From: Variovorax paradoxus
Lineage (GTDB): Bacteria > Pseudomonadota > Gammaproteobacteria > Burkholderiales > Burkholderiaceae_C
Direction: 5' to 3'
Length of the DNA: 64,000 nt
Assembly: GCF_029919115.1 (NCBI RefSeq)
Contig: NZ_CP123990.1
Coordinates: forward strand, 4,614,501 to 4,678,500
In this document: positions 25,180 to 33,639 of the stretch, in pieces
How positions within the stretch are numbered: the stretch's first letter is position 1
Layout: the number at the start of each line of letters is the position of its first letter
Position numbers and translations under genes: made by a program
Notes under the pieces: model-generated
Databases searched by the model: none
Told to the model about the DNA's origin: nothing
What the model saw: the letters and a program-made list of their open reading frames with translations, nothing else

Positions 25180-26010
25180 ATGATCACGCATCCCTTCGAC
25201 AAAGCCCTGGCGCTGGAGCACAGCGACATTCGCGCCGGTCATTTCACCGGCGCCACCAGCCCCGACTACTGGAACATGGTCGGGCCCTTCGGCGGCGCCA
25301 CGGCGGCCGTTGCGCTGCAGTCGGTGCTGCGGCACCCGGACCTGCTGGGCACGCCGCTCGCGCTGACCGTCAACTTTGCCGCGGCGCTCGAGGCCGGCCC
25401 GTTCGACGTGCAGGCCACACCGGTGCGCACCAACCGCTCGACGCAACACTGGACGGTGCAGATCACCCAGCCGGTTGTGGGCGGCGCGCCGAACATGACG
25501 ACCACGGCCACGGTGGTCACGGCTGCACGGCGCGAAACCTGGGGCGAAAGCGACATGCCGATGCCCGAGGTGCCGCCGCCAGAGGCGGTCAAGCGCTTCA
25601 GCATCGGCCCCGCCGGCGTGGCCTGGCTGGATCGCTACGAGATGCGCCCGATCAGCGGCGGCATTCCCGCGAAGTGGGACAGCAGCCTGCAGCACAGCGA
25701 AAGCCGGCTCTGGCTGCGCGATGCCGAGGAGCGGCCGCTCGACTTCTGCTCGCTGGCCGCGATGAGCGACATGTTCTATCCGCGCGTGTGGCTGCGCCGC
25801 GCCAAGCATGTGCCGGCGGGCACGGTGTCGATCACCACCTACTTCCATGCCGGGCCGGAGCAACTGGCCGAGGTCGGCTCGGGCTACCTCTTGGGCCGCG
25901 CGGTGGGGCAGCAGTTCTTCAACGGCTTTTTCGACCAGGCGGCACATCTGTGGAGCGAGAAGGGCGTGCTGCTCGCCACGTCGAACCAGATCGTCTACTA
26001 CAAGGAATAG
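25180..26010 (+). CDS. Acyl-CoA thioesterase, double-hotdog (TesB-like) family
   Basis: 276 residues from ATG 25180. The N-terminal hotdog has WNMVGPFGGATAAVALQSVL and the C-terminal hotdog ends WSEKGVLLATSNQIVYYKE, a typical TesB-like thioesterase ending. It would release free acid from acyl-CoA. A GGAGG at 25159-25163 is rather far from the ATG; an in-frame GTG at 25144 overlapping the previous stop is the alternative start. It belongs with the neighbouring hydrolase and SDR. Confidence 0.85.
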   Translation: MITHPFDKALALEHSDIRAGHFTGATSPDYWNMVGPFGGATAAVALQSVLRHPDLLGTPLALTVNFAAALEAGPFDVQATPVRTNRSTQHWTVQITQPVVGGAPNMTTTATVVTAARRETWGESDMPMPEVPPPEAVKRFSIGPAGVAWLDRYEMRPISGGIPAKWDSSLQHSESRLWLRDAEERPLDFCSLAAMSDMFYPRVWLRRAKHVPAGTVSITTYFHAGPEQLAEVGSGYLLGRAVGQQFFNGFFDQAAHLWSEKGVLLATSNQIVYYKE

Positions 26011-26023
26011 CGAGAGAACGCCC

Positions 26024-26764
26024 ATGCAAAAGACCGCACTCATCGTTGGAGCCGGCGACGCCACCGGAGGCGCCATTGCCCGCCGCTTCGCGCGCGAAGG
26101 CTATGCCGCCTGCGTGACGCGCCGCAGCCTCGACAAGCTGCAGCCGCTGGTTGAGCAGATCGAAGCCGACGGCGGCCGCGCCCATGCGTTCGGCTGCGAT
26201 GCTCGCAAGGAAGAAGAAGTGGTCGCCTTGGTCGAACAGATCGAATCGACCATCGGCCCCATCGAGGTGATGGTGTTCAACATCGGTGCCAACGTGCCCG
26301 AGAGCATCCTGACAGAAACCGCGCGCAAGTATTTCAAGGTATGGGAGATGGCCTGCTTCTCGGGCTTTCTCAACGGGCGCGAGGTTGCAAAGCGCATGGT
26401 GGCGCGCGAACTCCCGAAAGGCGGGCATCGCGGCACGATCATCTTCACAGGCGCCACCGCATCGCTGCGGGGCGCCGCGAACTTCGGCGCCTTCTCGGGC
26501 GCAAAAATGGCTTTGCGTGCGTTGGCCCAGTCGATGGCCCGCGAGCTCGGGCCGCAGGGCATTCACGTCGCGCATGTGGTGGTCGACGGCGCCATCGACA
26601 CCGAGTTCATCCGCACCAATTTTCCCGAGCGTTATGCGCTGAAGGAGAGCGACGGCATCCTGAACCCCGAGCACATTGCGGACAGCTACTGGATGCTGCA
26701 TTCGCAGCCGCGTGATGCATGGACGCATGAGCTTGATCTGCGGCCATGGTCGGAGAAGTTTTGA
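26024..26764 (+). CDS. SDR-family protein with Phe in place of the catalytic Tyr
   Basis: 246 residues from ATG 26024, 13 bases after the thioesterase gene. The nucleotide-binding loop VGAGDATGGAIARRF (variant TGxxxGxG) and the NIGAN strand are present. Where classical SDRs have YxxxK this protein reads FSGAK, so the proton-donating Tyr is replaced by Phe while the Lys is kept. The Ser region is FTGATASLRG. It may be a divergent enzyme with a different mechanism or a non-catalytic binder. The downstream 560 bases hold the large palindromic repeat. Confidence 0.85.
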   Translation: MQKTALIVGAGDATGGAIARRFAREGYAACVTRRSLDKLQPLVEQIEADGGRAHAFGCDARKEEEVVALVEQIESTIGPIEVMVFNIGANVPESILTETARKYFKVWEMACFSGFLNGREVAKRMVARELPKGGHRGTIIFTGATASLRGAANFGAFSGAKMALRALAQSMARELGPQGIHVAHVVVDGAIDTEFIRTNFPERYALKESDGILNPEHIADSYWMLHSQPRDAWTHELDLRPWSEKF

Positions 26765-26800
26765 TGTTGGTGTTTTGTGGTGTGCGTTCGATGGCTCATT

Positions 26801-27267
26801 CAGGGCGCGCACCCGCCGACGGGGTGCCTTTCTCCGCGAATGTCCCCCGGCCTGCGGGCTTCCGCCCCTCCTCCTTTGTTTCGCTGCGGGGAGCACCCGA
26901 TGCCCTGTGCACCTGGGCACGCTCGTGGTGTACCGCTGATCAACCACTGCTCTGTGCAACGCTCCCGCTGGCGGGGTGCCTTGCGCAGCGAAACAAAGGA
27001 GGAGGGGCGGAAGCCCGCAGGCCGGGGGACGTCCCCCGGCCTGCGGCCTCCTCCTTTATTTCGCTGCGCAAGGCACCCCGCCAGCGGGTGCGTTGTAAAG
27101 AGCAGTCGTTGATCAGCGGTACACCAGCAGCGTGCCCCAGTGCACAGGGCATCGGGTGCTCCGCGCAGCGAAATAAAGGAGGAGGGGCGCAGCCCCGCAG
27201 CCCCGGGGGACATTCGCGGAGGGGAGTACCCGGTGGCCTTTGCACACGCCCTGAACAGCAGCGCGCC
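26801..27267. repeat. Large modular palindromic repeat, copy 1
   Basis: This fills most of the 559-base gap between the SDR and isomerase genes. Two long arms run head to head around an exact centre at 27030/27031 (GGGGGACGTCCCCC). Each arm holds the same modules: an end with TCCGCGAATGTCCCCC, the core CCTCCTTTATTTCGCTGCG, and a segment containing CCCGATGCCCTGTGCAC and GGTGTACCGCTGATCAAC. Four copies of the core (26868-26888, 26984-27004, 27048-27068, 27164-27184) alternate in orientation. Open frames inside it are artefacts of the repeat. Related elements lie at 41930 and 63247. Confidence 0.85.
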
Positions 27268-27323
27268 GAACAACAGCCCCAAGAACAAGAGCCCCGAACA
27301 AGCGCACCCCCAAGGAGACTCCA

Positions 27324-27917
27324 ATGAAAAAATCCGTAGATTTCTATTTCGACTTCGGCAGCCCCGCCGCCTACCTGGCCGCCACCCAGCTGCCGCACGT
27401 CTGCGCCGACACCGGCGCCGAGCTCGTCTGGAAACCCATGCTCCTGGGCGGCGTGTTCCAGGCCACCGGCAACCGGTCTCCGGCCGAAGTGGTGCCCAAG
27501 GCGCCGTACATGACCATCGACCTGCAGCGCTTTGCAAAGCGCTACGGCGTGCCCTTTGTGCACAACCCGCACTTCCCCATCAACACGCTGCTGCTCATGC
27601 GCGGTGCCACTGGCATCCAGATGAAGGAGCCGGACCGCTTCGGTGCCTACGTCGACGCCATTTTTCACGCCATGTGGGTCGAGCCCAAGAACATGAATGA
27701 CCCGGCCGTCGTCGGCGCCGTGCTTCAAAATGCGGGGTTCGACGCCACTGCCTTGCTTGCGCTGGCCGGTTCGCAGGAGGTCAAGGATCGCCTGAAGGCC
27801 GTCACGCAAGAAGCCGTGGAGCGCGGCGTGTTCGGCGCGCCCACCATGTTCGTCGGCGACCAGATGTTCTGGGGCCAGGACCGCCTGGATTTTGTGCGAG
27901 AAGCCCTCGACGCCTGA
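27324..27917 (+). CDS. 2-hydroxychromene-2-carboxylate isomerase / DsbA-like (GST kappa) family
   Basis: 197 residues. VDFYFDFGSPAAYLAA at the start gives the glutathione-contacting Ser13 typical of kappa-class proteins, and GVFGAPTMFVGDQMFWGQDRLDFV near the end is the family signature. Known members isomerise aromatic-ring cleavage intermediates with glutathione, or act as thiol reductases. Here it is followed at 37 bases by an enoyl-CoA hydratase, so a role in acid catabolism or detoxification is plausible. AAGGAGA stands just upstream of the ATG. Confidence 0.88.
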   Translation: MKKSVDFYFDFGSPAAYLAATQLPHVCADTGAELVWKPMLLGGVFQATGNRSPAEVVPKAPYMTIDLQRFAKRYGVPFVHNPHFPINTLLLMRGATGIQMKEPDRFGAYVDAIFHAMWVEPKNMNDPAVVGAVLQNAGFDATALLALAGSQEVKDRLKAVTQEAVERGVFGAPTMFVGDQMFWGQDRLDFVREALDA

Positions 27918-27954
27918 GCGTGGCGCCACCCGTTTTTATTCAAGGACCATTCCC

Positions 27955-28719
27955 ATGAGCGACATCCTCGTCCACACCGAAGCCGGTGTGATGACTGTTA
28001 CCTTCAACCGCGTCGACAAGAAGAACTCCATCACCAGCGGCATGTACGCCGAACTGGCCGATGCACTGGCCACGGCCGAGAGCGACGCGGCCGTGCGTTG
28101 CGTGCTGATCCAGGGCGACCCGACCATTTTCAGCGCCGGCAACGACATCGGCGACTTCCTGAATGCCCCGCCCGCGGGCAAGGAGTCGCCCGTGTTCCGC
28201 TTCTTGCGCGGCATCGCCACCTTTCCCAAGCCCGTTGTCGCGTCCGTCTGCGGCCCGGCCGTGGGCATCGGCACCACCATGCTGTTCCACTGCGACCTCG
28301 TCTACGCGGGCGACAACGCGGCGTTTTCGATGCCTTTCGTGAACCTGGGCCTGTGCCCCGAGGCGGCCTCCAGCCTGCTGGTGCCGCAGATGCTGGGCTA
28401 CCACCGCGCGGCCGAGGCACTGCTGCTGGGCGAGCCCTTCATGGCCGAGGCTGCGCTCGAGGTGGGCCTGGTCAACCGCATCGTGCCGCCAACTGAGGCC
28501 AACGCCATTGCCCAGGTGCAGGCCCGCAAGCTCGCGGCCAAGCCGCTGAGTGCCCTGGTCGAGACCAAGCGGCTGCTGAAAAAAGCACAAATGCCCGCCG
28601 TGCTCGAGCGCATGGACGAAGAGGGCGCGAGCTTCGGCCGCATGCTGCGCGAGCCGGCCGCGCGCGAAGCCTTCGGCGCGTTCATGGAAAAGCGCAAGCC
28701 TGATTTTTCGAAGGTCTGA
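27955..28719 (+). CDS. Enoyl-CoA hydratase/isomerase family protein
   Basis: 254 residues. The oxyanion-hole strands are IFSAGNDIGDF near residue 60 and CGPAVGIGTTMLFHCDLVYA near 100. The acidic residue in NLGLCPEAAS is at the place of a catalytic Glu. It adds water to, or shifts, the double bond of an enoyl-CoA. The start at ATG 27955 was chosen over longer readings because the family begins at this point. It is cotranscribed with the isomerase and convergent with the thioesterase gene at 28744. Confidence 0.9.
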   Translation: MSDILVHTEAGVMTVTFNRVDKKNSITSGMYAELADALATAESDAAVRCVLIQGDPTIFSAGNDIGDFLNAPPAGKESPVFRFLRGIATFPKPVVASVCGPAVGIGTTMLFHCDLVYAGDNAAFSMPFVNLGLCPEAASSLLVPQMLGYHRAAEALLLGEPFMAEAALEVGLVNRIVPPTEANAIAQVQARKLAAKPLSALVETKRLLKKAQMPAVLERMDEEGASFGRMLREPAAREAFGAFMEKRKPDFSKV

Positions 28720-28743
28720 GGGCCTTTGGCCCCCGGGCTCCGA

Positions 28744-29163
28744 TTACTTTTCTATCGGGCGGGGGCGGCCGTTGTCGTCGATGGCCACGTAGGTGAACGT
28801 GGCTTGCGTCACCTTGATGTACTCGCCCTGCGCCCGAAAGCGCTCGGCAAACACCTCGACCGTCACCGTGACCGAGGTGCGCCCGACGCGAACCAGCTTT
28901 GAATAGAACGAGAGAATGTCGCCCAGCCGCACCGGCTGCTTGAAGATGAACTCGTTCACCGCCACCGTGGCCTGGCGTCCCTTGGCGTAGCGCGCCGGAA
29001 TGACCGAGCCGGCCAGGTCGCACTGCGCCATGACCCAGCCGCCGAAGATGTCGCCATTGGCGTTGCAGTCCGCCGGCATGGGAATGACCTTGAGCACCAG
29101 CTCCATGTCGGTGGGCAGGCTTTTGAGGGTTGCGGCGGCGGCGGTGCTGGAAGTATCGGACAT
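28744..29163 (-). CDS. Acyl-CoA thioesterase, single hotdog (YciA-like)
   Basis: 139 residues from the ATG at 29161-29163. The hotdog helix NANGDIFGGWVMAQCDLAGS is the YciA/BACH signature with the conserved acidic residue. TVAVNEFIFKQPVRLGD and the SVTVTVEVFAE strand follow. It hydrolyses acyl-CoA to free acid and CoA in the cytoplasm. It is transcribed divergently from the Atm1-type gene, with only 43 bases between starts, and converges on the hydratase gene. Confidence 0.9.
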   Translation of the reverse strand: MSDTSSTAAAATLKSLPTDMELVLKVIPMPADCNANGDIFGGWVMAQCDLAGSVIPARYAKGRQATVAVNEFIFKQPVRLGDILSFYSKLVRVGRTSVTVTVEVFAERFRAQGEYIKVTQATFTYVAIDDNGRPRPIEK

Positions 29164-29206
29164 GGGCACAATCTGAGGCAGAACAAAGCAACCACGATTG
29201 TCCCTC

Positions 29207-31042
29207 ATGCGCCGCAGCGGCGAAGCCCTACCCCCTTCCTCCCATCCCGTCGCCGGGCACCCCCCGGCGCGCAGCGACCGCTCCGACTGGGCCACGCTGC
29301 GCCGGCTTTTTCCCTACCTCTGGCAGTACAAATGGCGGGTGATCGCCGCGCTTGCCTTCATGGTGGGCGCCAAGGTGGCCAATGTGGGCGTGCCGGTTCT
29401 GCTCAAGAACCTCATCGACACGATGACGCCCAAGCCGGACATGGCGCAGGCGCTCCTGATCGTGCCCATCGGGCTTTTGCTGGCCTACGGTTTGCTGCGC
29501 TTTTCGACCGCGCTCTTCGGCGAACTGCGCGAGCTGATCTTTGCCAAGGCCACCGAGGGCACGGCCCGGCAGATTGCGCTGGAGGTATTCGGCCACCTGC
29601 ACTCGCTGAGCCTGCGCTTTCACCTGGAGCGCCAGACCGGCGGCATGACGCGCGACATCGAACGCGGCACGCGCGGCGTGCACTCGCTCATCTCGATGTC
29701 GCTCTACAGCATCGTGCCGACCATCATCGAGCTGGTGCTGGTGCTCACCATCCTGGGCGTGAAGTTCGATTCGCTCTTTGTGTGGATTACCGGCGCGGCG
29801 CTGGTGCTGTACATCACCTTCACGGTCACGGTCACGGAGTGGCGCACCCAGTTCCGCAAGACCATGAACGAGCTCGACTCCATGGCCCAGAGCCGCGCGG
29901 TCGATTCGCTGCTGAACTACGAAACCGTCAAGTATTTCAACAACGAAGAGTTCGAGGCCAGTCGCTACGACGCCAGCCTGGACCGCTACCGCAAGGCCGC
30001 CATCAAGAGCCAGCGCACGCTGAGCATGCTCAACACCGGCCAGCAGCTGATCATTGCGACCAGCCTGGTGCTGATGCTGTGGCGTGCCACCTCTGGCGTG
30101 GTCGAAGGGCGCATGACGCTGGGCGACCTGGTCATGGTCAACGCCTTCATGATCCAGCTCTACATTCCGCTCAATTTTCTGGGCGTGATCTACCGCGAGA
30201 TCAAGCAGAGCCTGACCGACCTGGACAAGATGTTCGTGCTGATGGAAAAGGAGCGCGAGGTGCGCGACGCGCCCGGCGCGCAGCCGCTCGCGGGCGTCGA
30301 CTCCACCATCCGCTTCGAAGACGTCAGCTTTGCCTACGAGCCCGCGCGCCCCATCCTGAAGCACGTGAGCTTCGAAATTCCCGCCGGCAAGACGGTGGCC
30401 GTGGTCGGCCCTTCAGGCTCGGGCAAGTCCACGCTGGCACGCCTTCTCTACCGCTTCTACGACGTGCAGCAGGGCCGCATCACCATCGGCGGGCAAGACA
30501 TCCGCGAGGTGCAGCAGTCGAGCGTGCGCCGCGCCATCGGCATTGTTCCGCAGGACACGGTGCTGTTCAATGACACCGTGGAATACAACATCGCCTACGG
30601 CCGCCCTGGCGCAACGCGTGAAGAAGTGGAAGCCGCGGCGCGCGCAGCCCGCATTCACGACTTCATCTCGGCCACGCCCCTGGGCTACGAAACCACCGTC
30701 GGCGAGCGCGGCCTCAAGCTTTCGGGCGGAGAAAAGCAGCGCGTGGCCATTGCCCGCACGCTGCTCAAGAACCCGCCGATCGTGATCTTCGACGAGGCCA
30801 CCTCGGCGCTCGATTCCGCCAACGAGCGCGCCATCCAGTCCGAGCTCAAGAGCGCGGCACAGGACAAGACCACGCTGGTCATTGCCCACCGCCTCTCGAC
30901 GGTGGTCGATGCGCACGAAATCCTGGTGCTCGAAGCGGGCGTGATCGTCGAGCGCGGCACGCATGCAGAGTTGCTGGCCAGGCAGGGCCGCTATGCGCAG
31001 ATGTGGGCTTTGCAGAAGAGCGAAGCCACACCACTGATGTAG
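29207..31042 (+). CDS. ABC transporter of the Atm1/HMT1 type (fused membrane and ATPase domains)
   Basis: 611 residues. The six-helix exporter domain covers about 30-325 and the ATPase about 345-600, with GPSGSGKST (Walker A), LSGGEKQRVAIAR (signature), VIFDEATSALD (Walker B) and the switch AHRLST. The string NYETVKYFNNEEFE in the membrane domain is diagnostic for the Atm1/ABCB7 group, which exports glutathione-bound sulfur or metal species. The start was taken at ATG 29207; a TTG nine bases upstream is in frame. A D-2-hydroxyacid dehydrogenase gene follows 47 bases later. Confidence 0.92.
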   Translation: MRRSGEALPPSSHPVAGHPPARSDRSDWATLRRLFPYLWQYKWRVIAALAFMVGAKVANVGVPVLLKNLIDTMTPKPDMAQALLIVPIGLLLAYGLLRFSTALFGELRELIFAKATEGTARQIALEVFGHLHSLSLRFHLERQTGGMTRDIERGTRGVHSLISMSLYSIVPTIIELVLVLTILGVKFDSLFVWITGAALVLYITFTVTVTEWRTQFRKTMNELDSMAQSRAVDSLLNYETVKYFNNEEFEASRYDASLDRYRKAAIKSQRTLSMLNTGQQLIIATSLVLMLWRATSGVVEGRMTLGDLVMVNAFMIQLYIPLNFLGVIYREIKQSLTDLDKMFVLMEKEREVRDAPGAQPLAGVDSTIRFEDVSFAYEPARPILKHVSFEIPAGKTVAVVGPSGSGKSTLARLLYRFYDVQQGRITIGGQDIREVQQSSVRRAIGIVPQDTVLFNDTVEYNIAYGRPGATREEVEAAARAARIHDFISATPLGYETTVGERGLKLSGGEKQRVAIARTLLKNPPIVIFDEATSALDSANERAIQSELKSAAQDKTTLVIAHRLSTVVDAHEILVLEAGVIVERGTHAELLARQGRYAQMWALQKSEATPLM

Positions 31043-31089
31043 CCCGATCATTCATTCATCCTTACTTTCATCGATCCAGGAGTTCAGAC

Positions 31090-32028
31090 GTGCCGACCAA
31101 GATTCCCCTGCTGGTGCTCAACAGCCTCTCGAGCGCCCACCAGGCCCAGATTGCCGAGGTCTACGACGTGACCTACGCCTTCGATGCCGCCGCGCGTGCC
31201 GCAGCCGTTGCCGAACACGGCAAGAAATTTCGCGCGGTGCTGACCATCGGCGTGATCGGCATCACGCCTGAGGAAATCGCGGCCATGCCGGCGCTCGAAC
31301 TCGTCTGCTGCATGGGCGCGGGCTACGAAGGCGTGCCGCTCGACGTGACCCGGGCGCGCGGCATCGTGACCGCAAACGGCGCCGGCACCAATGACGATTG
31401 CGTGGCCGACCATGCCTTCGGCCTGCTGATCAGCATCGTTCGCGGGTTTCGCCAGCTCGACCGGCTGTGCCGCGAGGGCGTGTGGCGCGAGGCCATTCCG
31501 CAGCCGCCGAACGTGTCGGGCAAGAAGCTCGGCATCCTCGGTATGGGCACCATCGGTCAGAAGATCTCCAAGCGCGCCGCCGCGTTCGACATGGAAGTGG
31601 GCTATCACAACCGCAAGCCGCGCGAAGGCGCAACGCAGCGCTACTTCGACGACCTGAAGTCGCTCGCCACATGGGCCGACTTTCTGGTGCTCGCCGCGCC
31701 AGGCGGCCCCGCCACGCGCCACCTGGTGAATGCCGAGGTGCTCGATGCGCTGGGGCCGCAGGGCTTTCTCGTCAGCATCGGCCGCGGCAGCGTGGTCGAT
31801 ACCGAGGCGCTGGCCGCGGCGCTGCGCGAGAACCGTATTGCGGGCGCAGGGCTCGATGTATACGAAAGCGAACCCAAGCGGCCCGAGCCGCTGGTGGGCC
31901 TGGACAATGTGCTGCTGACGCCGCACATGGCGGGCTGGTCGCCGGAGGCGACGCAGAAGTCGGTCGACCATTTTCTTGCGAATGCCGAAGGGCATTTCGC
32001 AGGGCGCGGCGTCTTGACCCCGGTCTGA
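31090..32028 (+). CDS. D-2-hydroxyacid dehydrogenase (glyoxylate/hydroxypyruvate reductase-like)
   Basis: 312 residues from a GTG start with AGGAG nine bases before it. The NAD site is LGILGMGTIGQKIS in the middle. The catalytic Arg is in SIGRGSVVDTEAL, the Glu in GAGLDVYESEP, and the His in LTPHMAGWS, so all three active-site residues are present. It reduces 2-keto acids such as glyoxylate or hydroxypyruvate, or oxidises D-2-hydroxy acids. The 3' flank holds a repeat-pair hairpin that may end transcription. Confidence 0.9.
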   Translation: MPTKIPLLVLNSLSSAHQAQIAEVYDVTYAFDAAARAAAVAEHGKKFRAVLTIGVIGITPEEIAAMPALELVCCMGAGYEGVPLDVTRARGIVTANGAGTNDDCVADHAFGLLISIVRGFRQLDRLCREGVWREAIPQPPNVSGKKLGILGMGTIGQKISKRAAAFDMEVGYHNRKPREGATQRYFDDLKSLATWADFLVLAAPGGPATRHLVNAEVLDALGPQGFLVSIGRGSVVDTEALAAALRENRIAGAGLDVYESEPKRPEPLVGLDNVLLTPHMAGWSPEATQKSVDHFLANAEGHFAGRGVLTPV

Positions 32029-32037
32029 TGCCTTGCC

Positions 32038-32134
32038 CCTTCCCCCTCTGGGGGAAGGTTGGGATGGGGGCGGGCAGGGCGCCCATCGGATGCGCCGCTT
32101 GCCCCCACCCCAACCCTCCCCCGGAAGGGGAGGG
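32038..32134. repeat. Inverted-repeat pair of the DUF559-flanking type, without a gene inside
   Basis: The left arm (32038-32071) is identical over 34 bases to the left flank of the DUF559 gene. The right arm (32101-32134) is its inverse, with several substitutions. Only 29 bases separate them, so this is an apparently empty version of the arrangement at 22434-22875. It lies between the stop of the dehydrogenase and the convergent amidase, where it could also serve as a transcription end point. Confidence 0.82.
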
Positions 32135-32136
32135 AG

Positions 32137-33579
32137 TCAGCCCAAAGCCGCGGGACGCCGGGCGCCCCAGCCGCAGGCCTGGTCGTACGCATGCCCAAGC
32201 CGCAGCACATCGAGGTCCGCATGAATGGGCCCGGCCAGCTGCAGGCCCATCGGCAATCCTCCCTCGCCGAATCCCGCGCGCACATTCAGCGTCGGCAGGC
32301 CAGCCAGGGTGAACGGCGTCACGATTTCCATCCAGCGGTGGTACGTGTCGCTCGGCACGCCGGCCACTTCGGCCGGCCAGTGCAGCTCGGCGTCGAAAGG
32401 GAACACCTGCGCCGATGGCGCCAGCACGAAGTCGAAGCGCTCGAACAGCCTGAGGAACGCGCGGTACACATTCGAGCGATAGACCGAAGCCTGGTACAGC
32501 GACGCCGCATCCAGGTGGCGGCTCTGCTCGATTTCCCACTGCGCCTCGGGCTTGAGCTGGGCAAAGAGCTTCGGGTCGCTCAGGTACGCGCCGAGTTTGC
32601 CGCCCACCAGCAGCTGCCGCAGGCGCAGCCAGGCGCTCCAGTTGTGCTCGCGCGGCACGTCGAGCGTGCAGGGCTCCACGTCGCAGCCGATGCCGCGAAA
32701 GGTGTCGAGTGCGCCTTCGCCCAGTTCGCGGATGCCCGGCGCCAGCGGCAGATCGGGCCAGATACTGCCCAGCCAGCCCACCCGCAGCCCCTCCACGTTG
32801 TCATCGAGCCGCAGCGCATCGGGCGCGGGCAAGGCCTGCGGCGACGACAGCGGCACGCGTGTGTCGAAGCCCGCCTGCACTGTGAGCAGCCGGGCAGTGT
32901 CTTCGACGGTGCGGCCCATCGGTCCTTCGGTGCCCAGTTGCTGAAAGAACAGTTCCTGCTCGGGATCGCCGGGCACGCGGCCGCGTGAAGGCCGCATGCC
33001 GATCACGTTGTTGAAGGCGGCCGGGTTGCGCAGCGAGCCCATCATGTCGCTGCCGTCGGCCACCGGCAGCATGCCCAGGGCCAGCGCCACTGCCGCGCCG
33101 CCGCTGCTGCCGCCGGCGCTGCGGTCGGGCGCATGGGCGTTGCGGGTAATGCCGAACACCGTGTTGTAGGTGTTCGAGCCCAGGCCGAACTCCGGCGTGT
33201 TGGTCTTGCCGATGACGATGGCGCCCGACTCGCGCATGCGCGCCACGTGCAGGCTGTCTGTGCGCGCCGGAGAGCGCGGCGAAAGCGGCGAGCCCATCGA
33301 GGTCGGCAGGCCGGCGGCATGGCTCAAATCCTTTACCGCCAGCGGAAAGCCGTGCATCCAGCCGCGCCGCTCACCGCGTGCGAGCTCGGCATCGCGCTCG
33401 TTTGCCTCGGCCAGCAGGGCCTCGGGTTCGCGCAGCGAAACGATGGCGTTGAAGCGGGGGTTGAGCGCCTCGATGCGGGCCAGCGAAGCTTGCATCACCT
33501 CTCGGCAAGACACCTTCCGCGCTGCAATCAGCTGCGACAGTTCGGTGGCGTTCAGTTCGGGCAGGTCGGCAACAGACAT
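32137..33579 (-). CDS. Amidase (amidase-signature family)
   Basis: 480 residues. The Ser-cisSer-Lys triad is visible: Lys in FPLAVKDLSHAAG, the cis-Ser region in GGSSGGAAVALA, and the nucleophile Ser in DMMGSLRNPAAF. It hydrolyses a carboxamide to acid plus ammonia. The substitution of the usual GTDTGGS by GSDMMGS is typical of one sub-branch of the family. It is divergent from the LysR gene at 33640, with 60 bases between starts, which suggests control by that regulator. Confidence 0.9.
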   Translation of the reverse strand: MSVADLPELNATELSQLIAARKVSCREVMQASLARIEALNPRFNAIVSLREPEALLAEANERDAELARGERRGWMHGFPLAVKDLSHAAGLPTSMGSPLSPRSPARTDSLHVARMRESGAIVIGKTNTPEFGLGSNTYNTVFGITRNAHAPDRSAGGSSGGAAVALALGMLPVADGSDMMGSLRNPAAFNNVIGMRPSRGRVPGDPEQELFFQQLGTEGPMGRTVEDTARLLTVQAGFDTRVPLSSPQALPAPDALRLDDNVEGLRVGWLGSIWPDLPLAPGIRELGEGALDTFRGIGCDVEPCTLDVPREHNWSAWLRLRQLLVGGKLGAYLSDPKLFAQLKPEAQWEIEQSRHLDAASLYQASVYRSNVYRAFLRLFERFDFVLAPSAQVFPFDAELHWPAEVAGVPSDTYHRWMEIVTPFTLAGLPTLNVRAGFGEGGLPMGLQLAGPIHADLDVLRLGHAYDQACGWGARRPAALG

Positions 33580-33639
33580 GGCGAGTGCGGGAAAAGGAGG
33601 GGCGCCCAGTATGGCGCGGCGCTCGCATAATCGCCGCGT

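Noticed and set aside
26801..27267. Possible insertion sequence or CRISPR array
   Set aside because: There is no transposase frame and no regularly spaced direct repeats with unique spacers. The repeats alternate in orientation and form a palindrome.
27140..27313. Short open frames beginning [19 protein letters not shown] in the palindromic repeat, also fused in front of dctP and the DppF-like gene
   Set aside because: The same peptide recurs only because the DNA repeat recurs. The real genes start at 41861 and 63224, with signal peptide or ribosome site in the right place.
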